Origin: Pirellulales bacterium
Lineage (GTDB): Bacteria > Planctomycetota > Planctomycetia > Pirellulales > Lacipirellulaceae
NCBI GenBank assembly: GCA_020849945.1
Contig: JADZFK010000027.1
Location: forward strand, 1-36,694
Direction: 5' to 3'
Length of the DNA: 36,694 nt
Shown piece by piece: positions 19,152-28,341 of this stretch (positions are counted from its first letter, which is position 1; each line of letters begins with the position of its first letter). The translations under genes were made by a program, and so were the position numbers. The notes under the pieces were generated by a model. The model was not told where the DNA came from and searched no databases. It worked only from the letters and a program-made list of their open reading frames with translations.

Positions 19152-19334
19152 ATAGCACAAAGAACACGAAGGAAGAGAAAGGAAGTTAGGCGGGTCGGGA
19201 ATGGCGGCCATTTTTTGGTGCGAGAGAGACAGAGAAGCCTTGGTTGATCGACTCAGTTCGGGCTTCTGAGATAACTCGCCTGTCGATTTTCGTTTGTTGG
19301 GTTTTCGCTTGATATTCTTCGTGTTGTTTGTGGC
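19152..19334. repeat. Family 2-type inverted repeat upstream of korA
   Basis: AGCACAAAGAACACGAAGGAA ... TTCTTCGTGTTGTTTGTGG. Confidence 0.75.
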
Positions 19335-19392
19335 AAGTCCTACCTATTTTTATTCACCCTTATTCGTATTCACTTCTTGTTAATTTTCAACG

Positions 19393-21354
19393 ATGTCCAC
19401 AACCGCAGCATTGGATAAGTCTCCCGCTTTGCAGAAACAGGTTCTCACGCTCGATGAAGCCACAGTGCGTTTTTGTGGTGACTCGGGCGACGGCATGCAG
19501 CTTGCGGGCACGCAATTTACGAATACGTCGGCCCTGATGGGGAACGACATTGCGACGTTCCCCGACTTTCCGGCCGAGATTCGCGCGCCGCAAGGCACGC
19601 TTGCCGGCGTGAGCGGGTTCCAGGTTCACTTTTCGAGCAAGGATATTTATACGCCGGGGGATACGGTGGATGCGTTGGTGGCGATGAACCCGGCCGCCCT
19701 GGCCACCAACTTGGGCGAGCTGCGTGCCGGCGGCATTCTCATTGCGAATAGCGATGCGTTTGAGGCGAAGGGCCTGGAGCAGGCCGGCTACAAGGCGAAC
19801 CCGCTGGAAGACGGATCGCTGCAAGCGTACCGCTTGCATACTGTGGCGATGACGAAACTCACGCGGGCTGCCGTCAATCATTTGGAGTTGAGCCAGAAAG
19901 AAAAGGACCGTTGCCGCAATTTCTTTGCGATGGGGCTGGTGTTCTGGCTTTACGATCGGCCGCTCGAGCCGACGCTTCGGTACATCGAGGAGAAGTTTGG
20001 CAAGAAGCCGGAGATCGCCCAGGCGAATACGCTGGCATTGAAAGCCGGGTATCACTACGGCGAGACGGTCGAGGCGATCAACACGCAGTTTCATGTGCCG
20101 AAGGCGAAGCTGGAACCGGGGACGTACACGAGCATTGTGGGCAACACGGCCGTTGCGTACGGCTTGATGGCGGCGGCACGGCTGAGCGACAAGCAGTTGT
20201 TTCTGGGTGCGTACCCGATTACGCCGGCGAGCAGTATTTTGGAAGAACTGGCGCGGCACAAGAACTTCAATGTGTTAACGTTCCAGGCGGAAGATGAAAT
20301 TGCCGCGATGGCGGCCACGGTTGGTGCGGCGTTTGCGGGGGCGATGGCCACCACGGTTAGCAGCGGTCCTGGCATTGCGCTCAAGAGCGAGGCGATGGGC
20401 CTGGCCGTTATGACCGAGCTGCCGATGGTGATTGTCAACGTGCAGCGTGGCGGGCCTTCGACCGGCCTTCCCACCAAGACCGAGCAGGCCGATTTGTATC
20501 AAGCCATCTTTGGTCGCAACGGCGAATGCCCGATGCCGGTTCTCGCCGCCTCGAGCCCGGCCGATTGTTTCGATGCGGCTCAGGAAGCCTGGCGGATTGC
20601 CGTTCAGTACATGGTGCCCGTCGTGCTGCTGACCGATGGGTACATTGCGAACGGTTCGGAACCCTGGCGGATACCAAAGTACGCGGACCTGGAGAAGATA
20701 CCGGTTACCCATCCCGCCCCGGGAGCCAGCGGCGAGAAGTTCCTTCCTTATACCCGCAACGAACGGCTTGCGCGGCCGTGGGCAGTTCCGGGGATGACTG
20801 GCCTGGAGCACCGGATCGGCGGGCTCGAAAAACAAGACGTTACCGGGAACGTTTGCTACGAACCGGGTAACCACGAACACATGATTCGTGTGCGGGCCGC
20901 TAAGGTCGAGAAGATCGTGAACGACATCCCGCCCCAGAAGCTCGACGGCCCGCCGAGCGGCGATGTTCTCGTGCTGAGCTGGGGCGGCACCTTCGGCGCC
21001 TGTGCCACGGCCGTTCATAACGTGCAGGCACAAGGCAAAGCGGTGACCCATTGCCACTTACGCTGGCTGAACCCCCTACCCAAGGACCTGGGCGACATCC
21101 TGAAACGGTTCAAGAAGATACTGATTCCCGAATTGAACCTCGGGCAATTGCGAACCGTGATCCGCGCGAAGTATTTGATCGACGCGATCGGCTTGAACAA
21201 GATTCAAGGCAAGCCGTTCAGTGTCGGAGAAGTTGTTGGCAAGATCGAAGCCGTGCTGGCCGGCGATACAACCAGCACACACGACGACCTTGCCAACTGG
21301 GACTACAAACCGCCCACCAAGGTTGCCAAGCAATCGGCCAACCAAGGGGGCTGA
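19393..21354 (+). CDS. korA: 2-oxoacid (2-oxoglutarate):ferredoxin oxidoreductase, fused gamma-alpha subunit
   Basis: [57 protein letters not shown] (gamma domain); [38 protein letters not shown]...[31 protein letters not shown] (alpha domain). Confidence 0.92.
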   Translation: MSTTAALDKSPALQKQVLTLDEATVRFCGDSGDGMQLAGTQFTNTSALMGNDIATFPDFPAEIRAPQGTLAGVSGFQVHFSSKDIYTPGDTVDALVAMNPAALATNLGELRAGGILIANSDAFEAKGLEQAGYKANPLEDGSLQAYRLHTVAMTKLTRAAVNHLELSQKEKDRCRNFFAMGLVFWLYDRPLEPTLRYIEEKFGKKPEIAQANTLALKAGYHYGETVEAINTQFHVPKAKLEPGTYTSIVGNTAVAYGLMAAARLSDKQLFLGAYPITPASSILEELARHKNFNVLTFQAEDEIAAMAATVGAAFAGAMATTVSSGPGIALKSEAMGLAVMTELPMVIVNVQRGGPSTGLPTKTEQADLYQAIFGRNGECPMPVLAASSPADCFDAAQEAWRIAVQYMVPVVLLTDGYIANGSEPWRIPKYADLEKIPVTHPAPGASGEKFLPYTRNERLARPWAVPGMTGLEHRIGGLEKQDVTGNVCYEPGNHEHMIRVRAAKVEKIVNDIPPQKLDGPPSGDVLVLSWGGTFGACATAVHNVQAQGKAVTHCHLRWLNPLPKDLGDILKRFKKILIPELNLGQLRTVIRAKYLIDAIGLNKIQGKPFSVGEVVGKIEAVLAGDTTSTHDDLANWDYKPPTKVAKQSANQGG

Positions 21355-21531
21355 GATCGGACCGAGCCTGGCTCCCCTCGCCCCCGAGGTAGGAACGCCA
21401 CTTCTTTCCATTTCAGGCCCTTGCTGTTATGAACCAATCGTTTTCCCGATGACTTGGTGAGCATTGCGGCGAAGTGGCTGTGCAATTCATTAAACGAAAT
21501 CATTTACCAACCCCCTTAGGCCATTCCTTCC

Positions 21532-22557
21532 ATGAGCGTTGATGTAACACTCCCTGTGTTGAAACCGACCGACTTTGCGAGCGACCAGGACGTGCGCTGG
21601 TGCCCTGGGTGCGGCGATTATGCCATTCTTGCGCAGATGAAGAAGATCATGCCGACCCTCAACATCCCGCGCGAGAAGATTGTCTTTGTGTCGGGGATCG
21701 GCTGTTCGAGCCGCTTCCCCTATTACATGAATACCTACGGCATGCACTCGATTCATGGTCGGGCGCCTGCCGTGGCGACGGGCATCAAGAGCGTGCGTCC
21801 GGACCTCAACGTGTGGGTCATTACGGGCGATGGCGATGCGCTTTCGATTGGCGGCAATCACCTGATGCATACGATTCGCCGCAACCTCGATATCAACATC
21901 GTATTGTTTAACAATCGGATCTATGGCCTTACCAAGGGCCAGTACTCGCCAACCTCGCCGCTTGGCAAGAAGACCAAGAGTTCGCCGATGGGGGCCATCG
22001 ACAACCCGCTCCATCCGCTTTCGCTGGCCATCGGTTGTGAAGCGACGTTTGTGGCCCGCAGCATCGATACCGAGATCAAACATTTGGGTGAAGTGCTGAT
22101 GCGGGCGGCCAAGCACGCGGGGACCTCGTTTGTCGAGGTTTATCAGAATTGCAATGTATTTAACGACGGTGCCTGGGCCTACGCCAAAGACCGTGATACC
22201 AAAGCGGAAACAACCCTCGAACTGATTCACAACAAACCGCTCATCTTCGGCAAGAACCGCGATAAAGGCATTCGGCTAAATGGCATGAACCCTGAAGTCG
22301 TCGATCTTGGCAAGGGCATCTCGGAAGACGACCTTCTCTTCCACGATGAGAAAGCGACCGAGCCGAGCCTGGCTTACCTGCTTAGCCGCATGCGGCACGT
22401 GGATGGCTTCCCCGAACCGATCGGTGTGTTTCGCGCCGTCGATCGACCGCGGTACGATGTTGCCATCAACGAGCAGGTCGAAGTCGCCACCAAGGAACGC
22501 GGCGTCGGAGACTTGGACAAGCTCTTCAACTCGGGAGATGTTTGGCAAGTTGCGTAG
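21532..22557 (+). CDS. korB: 2-oxoacid (2-oxoglutarate):ferredoxin oxidoreductase beta subunit
   Basis: DVRWCPGCGDYAILAQMKKIM...VSGIGCSSRFPYYMNTYGMHSIHGRAPAVATGIK...VITGDGDALSIGGNHLMHTIRRNLDINIVLFNNRIYGLTKGQYSPTS. Confidence 0.93.
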   Translation: MSVDVTLPVLKPTDFASDQDVRWCPGCGDYAILAQMKKIMPTLNIPREKIVFVSGIGCSSRFPYYMNTYGMHSIHGRAPAVATGIKSVRPDLNVWVITGDGDALSIGGNHLMHTIRRNLDINIVLFNNRIYGLTKGQYSPTSPLGKKTKSSPMGAIDNPLHPLSLAIGCEATFVARSIDTEIKHLGEVLMRAAKHAGTSFVEVYQNCNVFNDGAWAYAKDRDTKAETTLELIHNKPLIFGKNRDKGIRLNGMNPEVVDLGKGISEDDLLFHDEKATEPSLAYLLSRMRHVDGFPEPIGVFRAVDRPRYDVAINEQVEVATKERGVGDLDKLFNSGDVWQVA

Positions 22558-22560
22558 ATG

Positions 22561-22692
22561 GTTAGCTATTAGCTGTTAGCTGTTAGTTTTGGAAAGTTCG
22601 TGTGTTTTCGCGCTCCGCTTTGCGTCGCGGCTAAACATTTCACTTGTACACAACATTCGTTCTAGCCCTCGACCCTTGACCCTCGACCGCCC
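22561..22692. repeat. Repeat-derived korB/CBS intergenic region: TTAGCTATTAGCTGTTAGCTGTTAG plus inverted copy of the 15103-15191 element
   Basis: CGCGCTCCGCTTTGCGTCGCGGCTAAACA ... TTCTAGCCCTCGACCCTTGACCCTCGACC. Confidence 0.85.
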
Positions 22693-22693
22693 C

Positions 22694-23224
22694 ATGAGCG
22701 CCATTTTGTGCCCCTTTTGTGAAGCCGATATAATCGAGGGCGTCGATACGTGCCCGGAGTGTGGCGGAACGCTCATGGATCTGAGTCGCCGCATACCAGC
22801 CTCTCGTGTCGAAGGGGACTTACTGCGCGATCGGATCGAGCGCCTGTGGCCCAAGAGTCCGTCCACGGTCTCCCCGACCGCAACCGTGGGCGAAGTTCTC
22901 CAGAAGATGGTTGCAGAGAAGATTGGCTGCGTCATGATCGTGGATCAAGGTAAGCTCGTCGGTATCTTCAGTGAGCGGGATGCACTGGTAAAGATCAACA
23001 CGGATGCCGCGAAGCACCTTGCTCGTCCCATCGCGCAATTAATGACGCCCGACCCGGTGACGTTGGAAACCAGCGACAAGATCGCGTTCGCGCTTCATAA
23101 GATGAACATCGGCGGTTACCGACACATCCCGATCCTATTTCAAGGCAAGCTGGTTGGCGTGATTTCCATCCGCGATATCCTGCGTTACCTGGCCGACCGG
23201 ATCGCCGCGGGCGGACGAAAGTGA
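22694..23224 (+). CDS. CBS-domain pair protein with N-terminal zinc ribbon
   Basis: CPFCEADIIEGVDTCPECG (CxxC...CxxC) followed by VGEVLQKMVAEKIGCVMIVDQGKLVGIFSERDAL...IAQLMTPDPVTLETSDKIAFALHKMNIGGYRHIPILFQGKLVGVISIRDILRYL. Confidence 0.87.
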   Translation: MSAILCPFCEADIIEGVDTCPECGGTLMDLSRRIPASRVEGDLLRDRIERLWPKSPSTVSPTATVGEVLQKMVAEKIGCVMIVDQGKLVGIFSERDALVKINTDAAKHLARPIAQLMTPDPVTLETSDKIAFALHKMNIGGYRHIPILFQGKLVGVISIRDILRYLADRIAAGGRK

Positions 23225-23227
23225 TCG

Positions 23228-23488
23228 TTACGCCGCGAATTCCACCTTGAGCCGCTTGCCGAGGGCCTGCGCCGCGCGTTCGAGCGTCTGTAGCGTGACG
23301 GATGGATTGTTGGGGTCAAGCAAACGGTCGAGTGCGGACCGGCTCGTTTTCATTTGGCGTGCTAGTTCCGCTTGGGGAATCTATTGCTTCTTCATCAATG
23401 TTGCGAGTTGATGTGAAACCACTCGCTTGATAGCTACGATTTCTGCATCGGCTTGCAAGCTCTCTTCGTAAATAAAGTCCGAAGTCAC
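23228..23488 (-). pseudogene. XRE-family HTH antitoxin-like gene with in-frame amber stop
   Basis: Minus strand from GTG 23488: MTSDFIYEESLQADAEIVAIKRVVSHQLATLMKKQ*IPQAELARQMKTSRSALDRLLDPNNPSVTLQTLERAAQALGKRLKVEFAA*. TAG complement at 23381-23383; terminal TAA complement at 23228-23230. Confidence 0.8.
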
Positions 23489-23544
23489 TGCCAATATGTC
23501 GATTTCACACGTTCACCTTCCACAACTCGAAGCGACAGGAACCG

Positions 23545-26500
23545 ATGCCCCAGCACGATGAAATGCCTTTGATACGAAAGGCGGTGGCGTTAGCCCGCGA
23601 GCTTTGTTGCCGCGCACGGGCGTTGCAGACGCCGCAGGAGCGGCGGCAGCAGGCCGAGTTCGATCGCATGATCCAGTCGCCGCACGACAAGGCGACGCTG
23701 ATGCAGCTAACTGACCAGGCCTTTCGGTCGCGGCGGGCTCAGCGGGCGGCCGACCAACTCATCCACATTCTCGATGTCCAGGGTGTACCGCGGTTCTTCG
23801 GGGCCATCGATCGCACGTTGTTGATGGGTTTCCAATCGTTCGGTTCTTATTTGCCGGGCGTGGCGATGCCGTTCGTCAAGGATCGCATGCAGCAGGAGAC
23901 GGCCAACGTCATTCTGCCGGCCGAACGCGAATTGCTGGCCGAGCACCTGCGGGCGAGGTGGCGGGAAGGCGTGCGGATGAACGTTAATTTTCTCGGCGAA
24001 GCCCTACTCGGCGAAGAGGACGCTCGCCGTCGGCTGCAACGATACCTGACCGCGTTGCAGCAACCCGAGATCGAAGTCGTCTCGGTGAAGATTTCAACGA
24101 TCTACTCTCAAATCTCGGCGCTTGCCCGCGCACACACGGTCGAAGTGTTGTGCGATCGGCTCGAGCTGTTGTTTCGCGCGGCCGCCAAGGCTCGGTTCAC
24201 TCGGCACGATGGCACGGTCGTTCCCAAGTTCGTGTATCTCGACATGGAGGAGTATCGAGACAAAGACCTCACGGCCGAAGTGTTCATGCGAACGCTCGAT
24301 CGCCTGGGCTTGGAGCAAGCCCAAGCCGGGATCGCCCTGCAGGCTTACCTACCCGATTCCTTCATCACGCAACAGCGGATCAACGAATGGGCACGTCGCC
24401 GCCTTGCAGCCGGGGGAGGGCCTGTCACGATCCGGCTCGTGAAGGGCGCGAACATGGAGGCCGAGCGAGTGGAGGCAAGCTTGCGAGGCTGGCCCCAGGC
24501 CCCCTACAAAACGAAGCTCGAAACCGATGCTAATTATCTTCGCATGCTGCATGAAGGGATGAAGCCCGAGAATCTTTCGGCCGTGCGACTCGGCATCGCT
24601 TCGCACAACTTGTTCACCCTGGCGTACAGCGCGGTGCTTGCCCTCGAAGCGAACGCACACGATCAGATGCAATTCGAAATGCTCGAAGGCATGGCAAATC
24701 ATCAACGCCGGGCCTTGTTTGAACGGACGGGCGCGATGCTTCTTTATGCGCCCGCGTGCCGGCAGGAAGAATTCACCAATGCGATTGGCTACCTGATCCG
24801 GCGACTCGACGAGAACACCGGCCCCGACAATTTCCTCCGCCACGCTTTCAATATCGAAGTCGATAGCCCCGAGTGGAACACGCTGGAACAACAGTTTCTC
24901 GAAGCCTTTCATGCAAGTGAAACGGTGAATGCCTTGCCACGACGAACGCAGGATAGGGGGCGAGGGCCAGCAGGCGAGGTGCGAGGAGCGAGGAGCGAGG
25001 AGCGAGAAACAATCGGCGAGGGACGAGTGCCAATCGGTTCCGAGGCCTGTACGTCATCTTCTGGCACTCGACCCTCGACCCTCGACCCTCGACCCTTCCA
25101 CAACGAACCCGATACCGATTGGTCGTTGCCAGCCAACGGCGAGTGGGCTGCTTCGATCGTGGCGGGGTGGAAAGATCGGTGCGGGGCCAACGCGGCCGAG
25201 GTGCCCTTGGTAATCGCCGGGCAAGAATTGCGAGGCGAAGGTTCGGGACGCGAATCGCACGATCCTTCGCGGCCTGGTGTTGTTGTGGCTCGTTATCGGC
25301 AGGCCACAGAGAAGGATATCGAGCAGGCAATCGCGGCAGCTCGGGCAACCGATTCGCACTCTTGGAGCTCGCGGCCGATCGACCAGCGCGTGGCCATTCT
25401 TCACCAGGTTGCCGAAGAGCTTGCCGCGCAACGGGGCGAATTGATGGGGGCCATGTTGGCCGAGGGCGGAAAGACACTCGCCGAGAGCGATCCGGAAGTG
25501 AGCGAGGCGATCGACTTCTGCCGATTTTACGCTGATTCCGCGTATTCCTTCCACCACATCCCCGCCGACCCCCACAAGACCGGCGATGTTCACAAGACCG
25601 GCGATGTTCACAAGACCGGCGATGTTCACAAAGCCGGCGATGGCATCGCCGATTCCGTACCCCGCCCGCGTGGCGTCGTGGTTGTTGTATCGCCTTGGAA
25701 TTTTCCGCTGGCGATACCATGCGGCGGCGTGGCGGCGGCTCTGGCGGCGGGCAATCACGTGCTGCTCAAACCGGCGTCCGATACGGTGTTCATCGCGTAC
25801 TTGTTGTGCCAATGTTTTTGGCGGGCCGGGGTGCCGAAATCGGCCCTGCAATTCGTCCCTTGCAGCGGCAGTACCGTGGGCGCCAAGCTGGTTACTCATG
25901 CGGGGGTGGATGCCGTCATCTTAACAGGCGGCACGGCCACCGCCATCGAAATGCTCCGCGCAAAACCTTCCCTCCACCTCCTGGCAGAAACGGGCGGCAA
26001 GAACGCGACGATCGTAACAGCCCTGGCCGACCGCGACCAAGCCATCAAGAACGTGTTGCATAGCGCGTTCAGCCATAGTGGCCAAAAATGCTCCGCAACC
26101 TCGCTCCTCATTCTCGAAAGCGAAGTGTACCAGGACGCGGGCTTTCGCGCCACCTTGTGCGATGCCGTGGAAAGCCTGCGGGTTGGCTCGGCATGGGACT
26201 TGGCGACAAAAGTCGGCCCGCTCATTCGGCCCCCGGCCGGGGTGCTGGAAACGGGGCTTAAGGAACTTGAGCCTGGCGAGGAGTGGGCTGTCATGCCGCG
26301 GTTGCACATCGACGGCAACCCGAACCTCGTCAGCCCCGGCGTGAAGTGGGGGGTTCAGCCCGGTGGGTTCACCCACACGACCGAACTTTTTGGCCCGGTG
26401 CTTGGCGTGATGGAAGCCCGCGACCTGGATGATGCGATCGCGCTCGTCAACGCCACCGGCTATGGGCTTACCTCGGGACTGGAAAGTTTGGATGACCGAG

Positions 26501-27273
26501 AGCAAGAGATGTGGCGAGGCCGAATCAAGGCGGGCAACTTGTACGTGAACCGACCGACGACCGGGGCGATCGTGCTTCGCCAACCCTTTGGCGGGATGGG
26601 CAAGAGCCGAGTGGGCCCGGGGATCAAAGCGGGCGGCCCGAACTACGTTGCCGCGCTCCAGCGGTTCGCCCCCGAAAAAGGTGTCAGGAACCTTTTTCGG
26701 GGGAAGCCGGGCATGAAAAGGTTCCAGACACCTTTTTCCGGGTGGGCGGAGAAGGAGTTTGGGGCGGTCCACGATCACTTCCGACTATTGGGCGAGGATA
26801 ACTTTCGGCGGTATTTACCGGTGGAGCCGCTGCGAATTCGCGTCCACGAGGAGGACACGGAGTGGGAAATCTTCTGCCGTGCGGCGGCGGCGAGGGCGGT
26901 CGGTTGCCGGGCAACCGTGAGTTCGCCACCCACGCTGGGTGGCACGGCCGCCGAGGCGGTCCAGGCGTTGGACGAACTCACGCACGCGTGGGCCGGGGCA
27001 ATCGAGTTCATTGAAGAGGATGACGAAGCCCTCGCGGCCGCCATTCGCACGGGTCAGGTCGCACGGGTGCGATATGCCTCGGCGGATCGTGTGCCGCCCG
27101 GCATCCGGCTTGCAGCCGCCGAAGCGCTGCAGTACGTGGCCGACGAACCTGTTGTCGCGCATGGCCGAATCGAATTGCTATGGTATGTCGTCGAGCAAAG
27201 CGTCTCGCAGATCTACCATCGCTATGGAAACCTTGGCCGCAGAAGCGATGAACCGCGTGACGAGCCTGTGTAA
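23545..27273 (+). CDS. putA: Bifunctional proline dehydrogenase / L-glutamate gamma-semialdehyde dehydrogenase
   Basis: PRODH core (VSVKISTIYSQISA; RLVKGANMEAERVEA; GIASHNLFTLAY) and ALDH core (VVVVSPWNFPLAIPCGGVAAALAAGN; LLAETGGKNATIV; HSGQKCSATSLLIL; NRPTTGAIVLRQPFGGMGKSRVGPGIKAGGPNY). Confidence 0.93.
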   Translation: MPQHDEMPLIRKAVALARELCCRARALQTPQERRQQAEFDRMIQSPHDKATLMQLTDQAFRSRRAQRAADQLIHILDVQGVPRFFGAIDRTLLMGFQSFGSYLPGVAMPFVKDRMQQETANVILPAERELLAEHLRARWREGVRMNVNFLGEALLGEEDARRRLQRYLTALQQPEIEVVSVKISTIYSQISALARAHTVEVLCDRLELLFRAAAKARFTRHDGTVVPKFVYLDMEEYRDKDLTAEVFMRTLDRLGLEQAQAGIALQAYLPDSFITQQRINEWARRRLAAGGGPVTIRLVKGANMEAERVEASLRGWPQAPYKTKLETDANYLRMLHEGMKPENLSAVRLGIASHNLFTLAYSAVLALEANAHDQMQFEMLEGMANHQRRALFERTGAMLLYAPACRQEEFTNAIGYLIRRLDENTGPDNFLRHAFNIEVDSPEWNTLEQQFLEAFHASETVNALPRRTQDRGRGPAGEVRGARSEERETIGEGRVPIGSEACTSSSGTRPSTLDPRPFHNEPDTDWSLPANGEWAASIVAGWKDRCGANAAEVPLVIAGQELRGEGSGRESHDPSRPGVVVARYRQATEKDIEQAIAAARATDSHSWSSRPIDQRVAILHQVAEELAAQRGELMGAMLAEGGKTLAESDPEVSEAIDFCRFYADSAYSFHHIPADPHKTGDVHKTGDVHKTGDVHKAGDGIADSVPRPRGVVVVVSPWNFPLAIPCGGVAAALAAGNHVLLKPASDTVFIAYLLCQCFWRAGVPKSALQFVPCSGSTVGAKLVTHAGVDAVILTGGTATAIEMLRAKPSLHLLAETGGKNATIVTALADRDQAIKNVLHSAFSHSGQKCSATSLLILESEVYQDAGFRATLCDAVESLRVGSAWDLATKVGPLIRPPAGVLETGLKELEPGEEWAVMPRLHIDGNPNLVSPGVKWGVQPGGFTHTTELFGPVLGVMEARDLDDAIALVNATGYGLTSGLESLDDREQEMWRGRIKAGNLYVNRPTTGAIVLRQPFGGMGKSRVGPGIKAGGPNYVAALQRFAPEKGVRNLFRGKPGMKRFQTPFSGWAEKEFGAVHDHFRLLGEDNFRRYLPVEPLRIRVHEEDTEWEIFCRAAAARAVGCRATVSSPPTLGGTAAEAVQALDELTHAWAGAIEFIEEDDEALAAAIRTGQVARVRYASADRVPPGIRLAAAEALQYVADEPVVAHGRIELLWYVVEQSVSQIYHRYGNLGRRSDEPRDEPV
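24974..25095. repeat. Repeat insert in the putA interdomain linker: (GCGAGGA)n on the left, (CCCTCGAC)n on the right
   Basis: GCGAGGTGCGAGGAGCGAGGAGCGAGGAGCGAG at 24974-25006; CACTCGACCCTCGACCCTCGACCCTCGACCC at about 25066-25095. Confidence 0.92.
25573..25644. repeat. 18-bp in-frame tandem repeat in putA (CACAAGACCGGCGATGTT, 4 copies, last degenerate)
   Basis: Copies at 25573, 25591, 25609, 25627; encode HKTGDV HKTGDV HKTGDV HKAGDG. Confidence 0.96.
26671..26743. repeat. BIME-like doublet inside putA (CCCGAAAAAGGT-GTCAGGA-ACCTTTTTCGGG and its inverted partner)
   Basis: Perfect 12-bp stem at 26671-26701; inverted partner GAAAAGGTTCCAGACACCTTTTTCCGGG ending about 26742. Confidence 0.92.
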
Positions 27274-27522
27274 TGGCATGATCATTGCTTGTACAGGCCT
27301 AGCGGTATGCGACCGAAAGAAATCGAGGAGCCTTATCGAAGACCAGGCATTATCTTAACACCTGTACTGGCTCGGGTAGCATTTCAAGCAAGGGCAGGAA
27401 TTCAGCTATGCTCGCCCCCTCCCCCCAACCCCTCCCGAAAAGAGAGGGGAGTACTGAGACTAACCTAACGCATCGAGGATACCATTGGTCGCTGCAACTC
27501 GCATCGCAGTGTACCTGTGATG

Positions 27523-28341
27523 TCACGTGCCAGCCAGGGCCATCATCGGAAATGTAAAACAATGAACCGGCATCGGCACGCCAAGCACGGCAACGGCGGC
27601 AACGTAGTCGGGCGCGGGCGATAGCCGCGTCACCCAGCAGTGCGAGCCGCTCACGGGACCTGGAAGATCAGAAAGATCCACCCATCCGGCGAAGCACTCG
27701 GCCAGCGGGATGTGAAGCAGAGGGAGTGCTTCTCCGATGCCGGTTCCGCACGCTTTAAGAACGGCTTCCTTGGCGGTCCAGCAGCGCAAGAAGTTGAGGA
27801 GGCGGACTGCCGGCGGAGCGGCGAGTAGTTCCTTGGTCTCCGCGGGGTGAAAGTATCGCTCGGCAAGTCGCTCAAACTCATTCACTTCGCGGAGCCGTTC
27901 GCAATCGATACCAACTTCCAACCCCCTGGCAACCGCCACCAGTGCTAGTTCGCCCGAGTGGGCTAAGTTGAATCGGATGGATTCGTTTTCCGGGTTATCG
28001 TGTCGTTTGCACAGTTGAGGCTTGCCGCCTGGCGCGGTTGCGAACATGAGGTTTTGAGGTCGATCGCCTACATACTGGCCCAATAGAATCCGCAGCGCGC
28101 CGTGCGAGACAACATACTTCCGCCGCAGGTCTGCGTTTCTTAATGCCAGGGCACGCGACCGCTCTTCGGCCGAGAGCAAGGACTCGCATTCCGCAAGTAC
28201 GTTTGCACCGATCTCTAGCGATGCGGCCCACACATGCGCTTCGGTTACGGGAAGATCGGGAGGCGTTGGTCGCGTAGGCCAGGCAGGCGTCATGGGTCGG
28301 GCCGATGGGGTTTGGGATTCGTCACGATTCTCGATTTTCAT
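27523..28341 (-). CDS. 4'-phosphopantetheinyl transferase superfamily (Sfp-like)
   Basis: RRKYVVSHGALRILLGQY...IRFNLAHSGELALVAVARGLEVGIDCERLREVNEFERLAERYFHPAE...FLRCWTAKEAVLKACGTGI. Start 28341 (MKIENRDE) assumed; the ORF extends to 28362. Confidence 0.88.
   Translation of the reverse strand: MKIENRDESQTPSARPMTPAWPTRPTPPDLPVTEAHVWAASLEIGANVLAECESLLSAEERSRALALRNADLRRKYVVSHGALRILLGQYVGDRPQNLMFATAPGGKPQLCKRHDNPENESIRFNLAHSGELALVAVARGLEVGIDCERLREVNEFERLAERYFHPAETKELLAAPPAVRLLNFLRCWTAKEAVLKACGTGIGEALPLLHIPLAECFAGWVDLSDLPGPVSGSHCWVTRLSPAPDYVAAVAVLGVPMPVHCFTFPMMALAGT

Noticed and set aside
20275-21057. Minus-strand ORF inside korA
   Set aside because: Antisense to a confident CDS with no domain match.
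23381-23383. TAG in the XRE gene as pyrrolysine or other recoding
   Set aside because: No evidence of recoding machinery or context in the window; decay or sequencing error is simpler.
25573-25644. Possible CRISPR-like array in putA
   Set aside because: 18-bp units are directly contiguous with no spacers; it is an in-frame tandem repeat.
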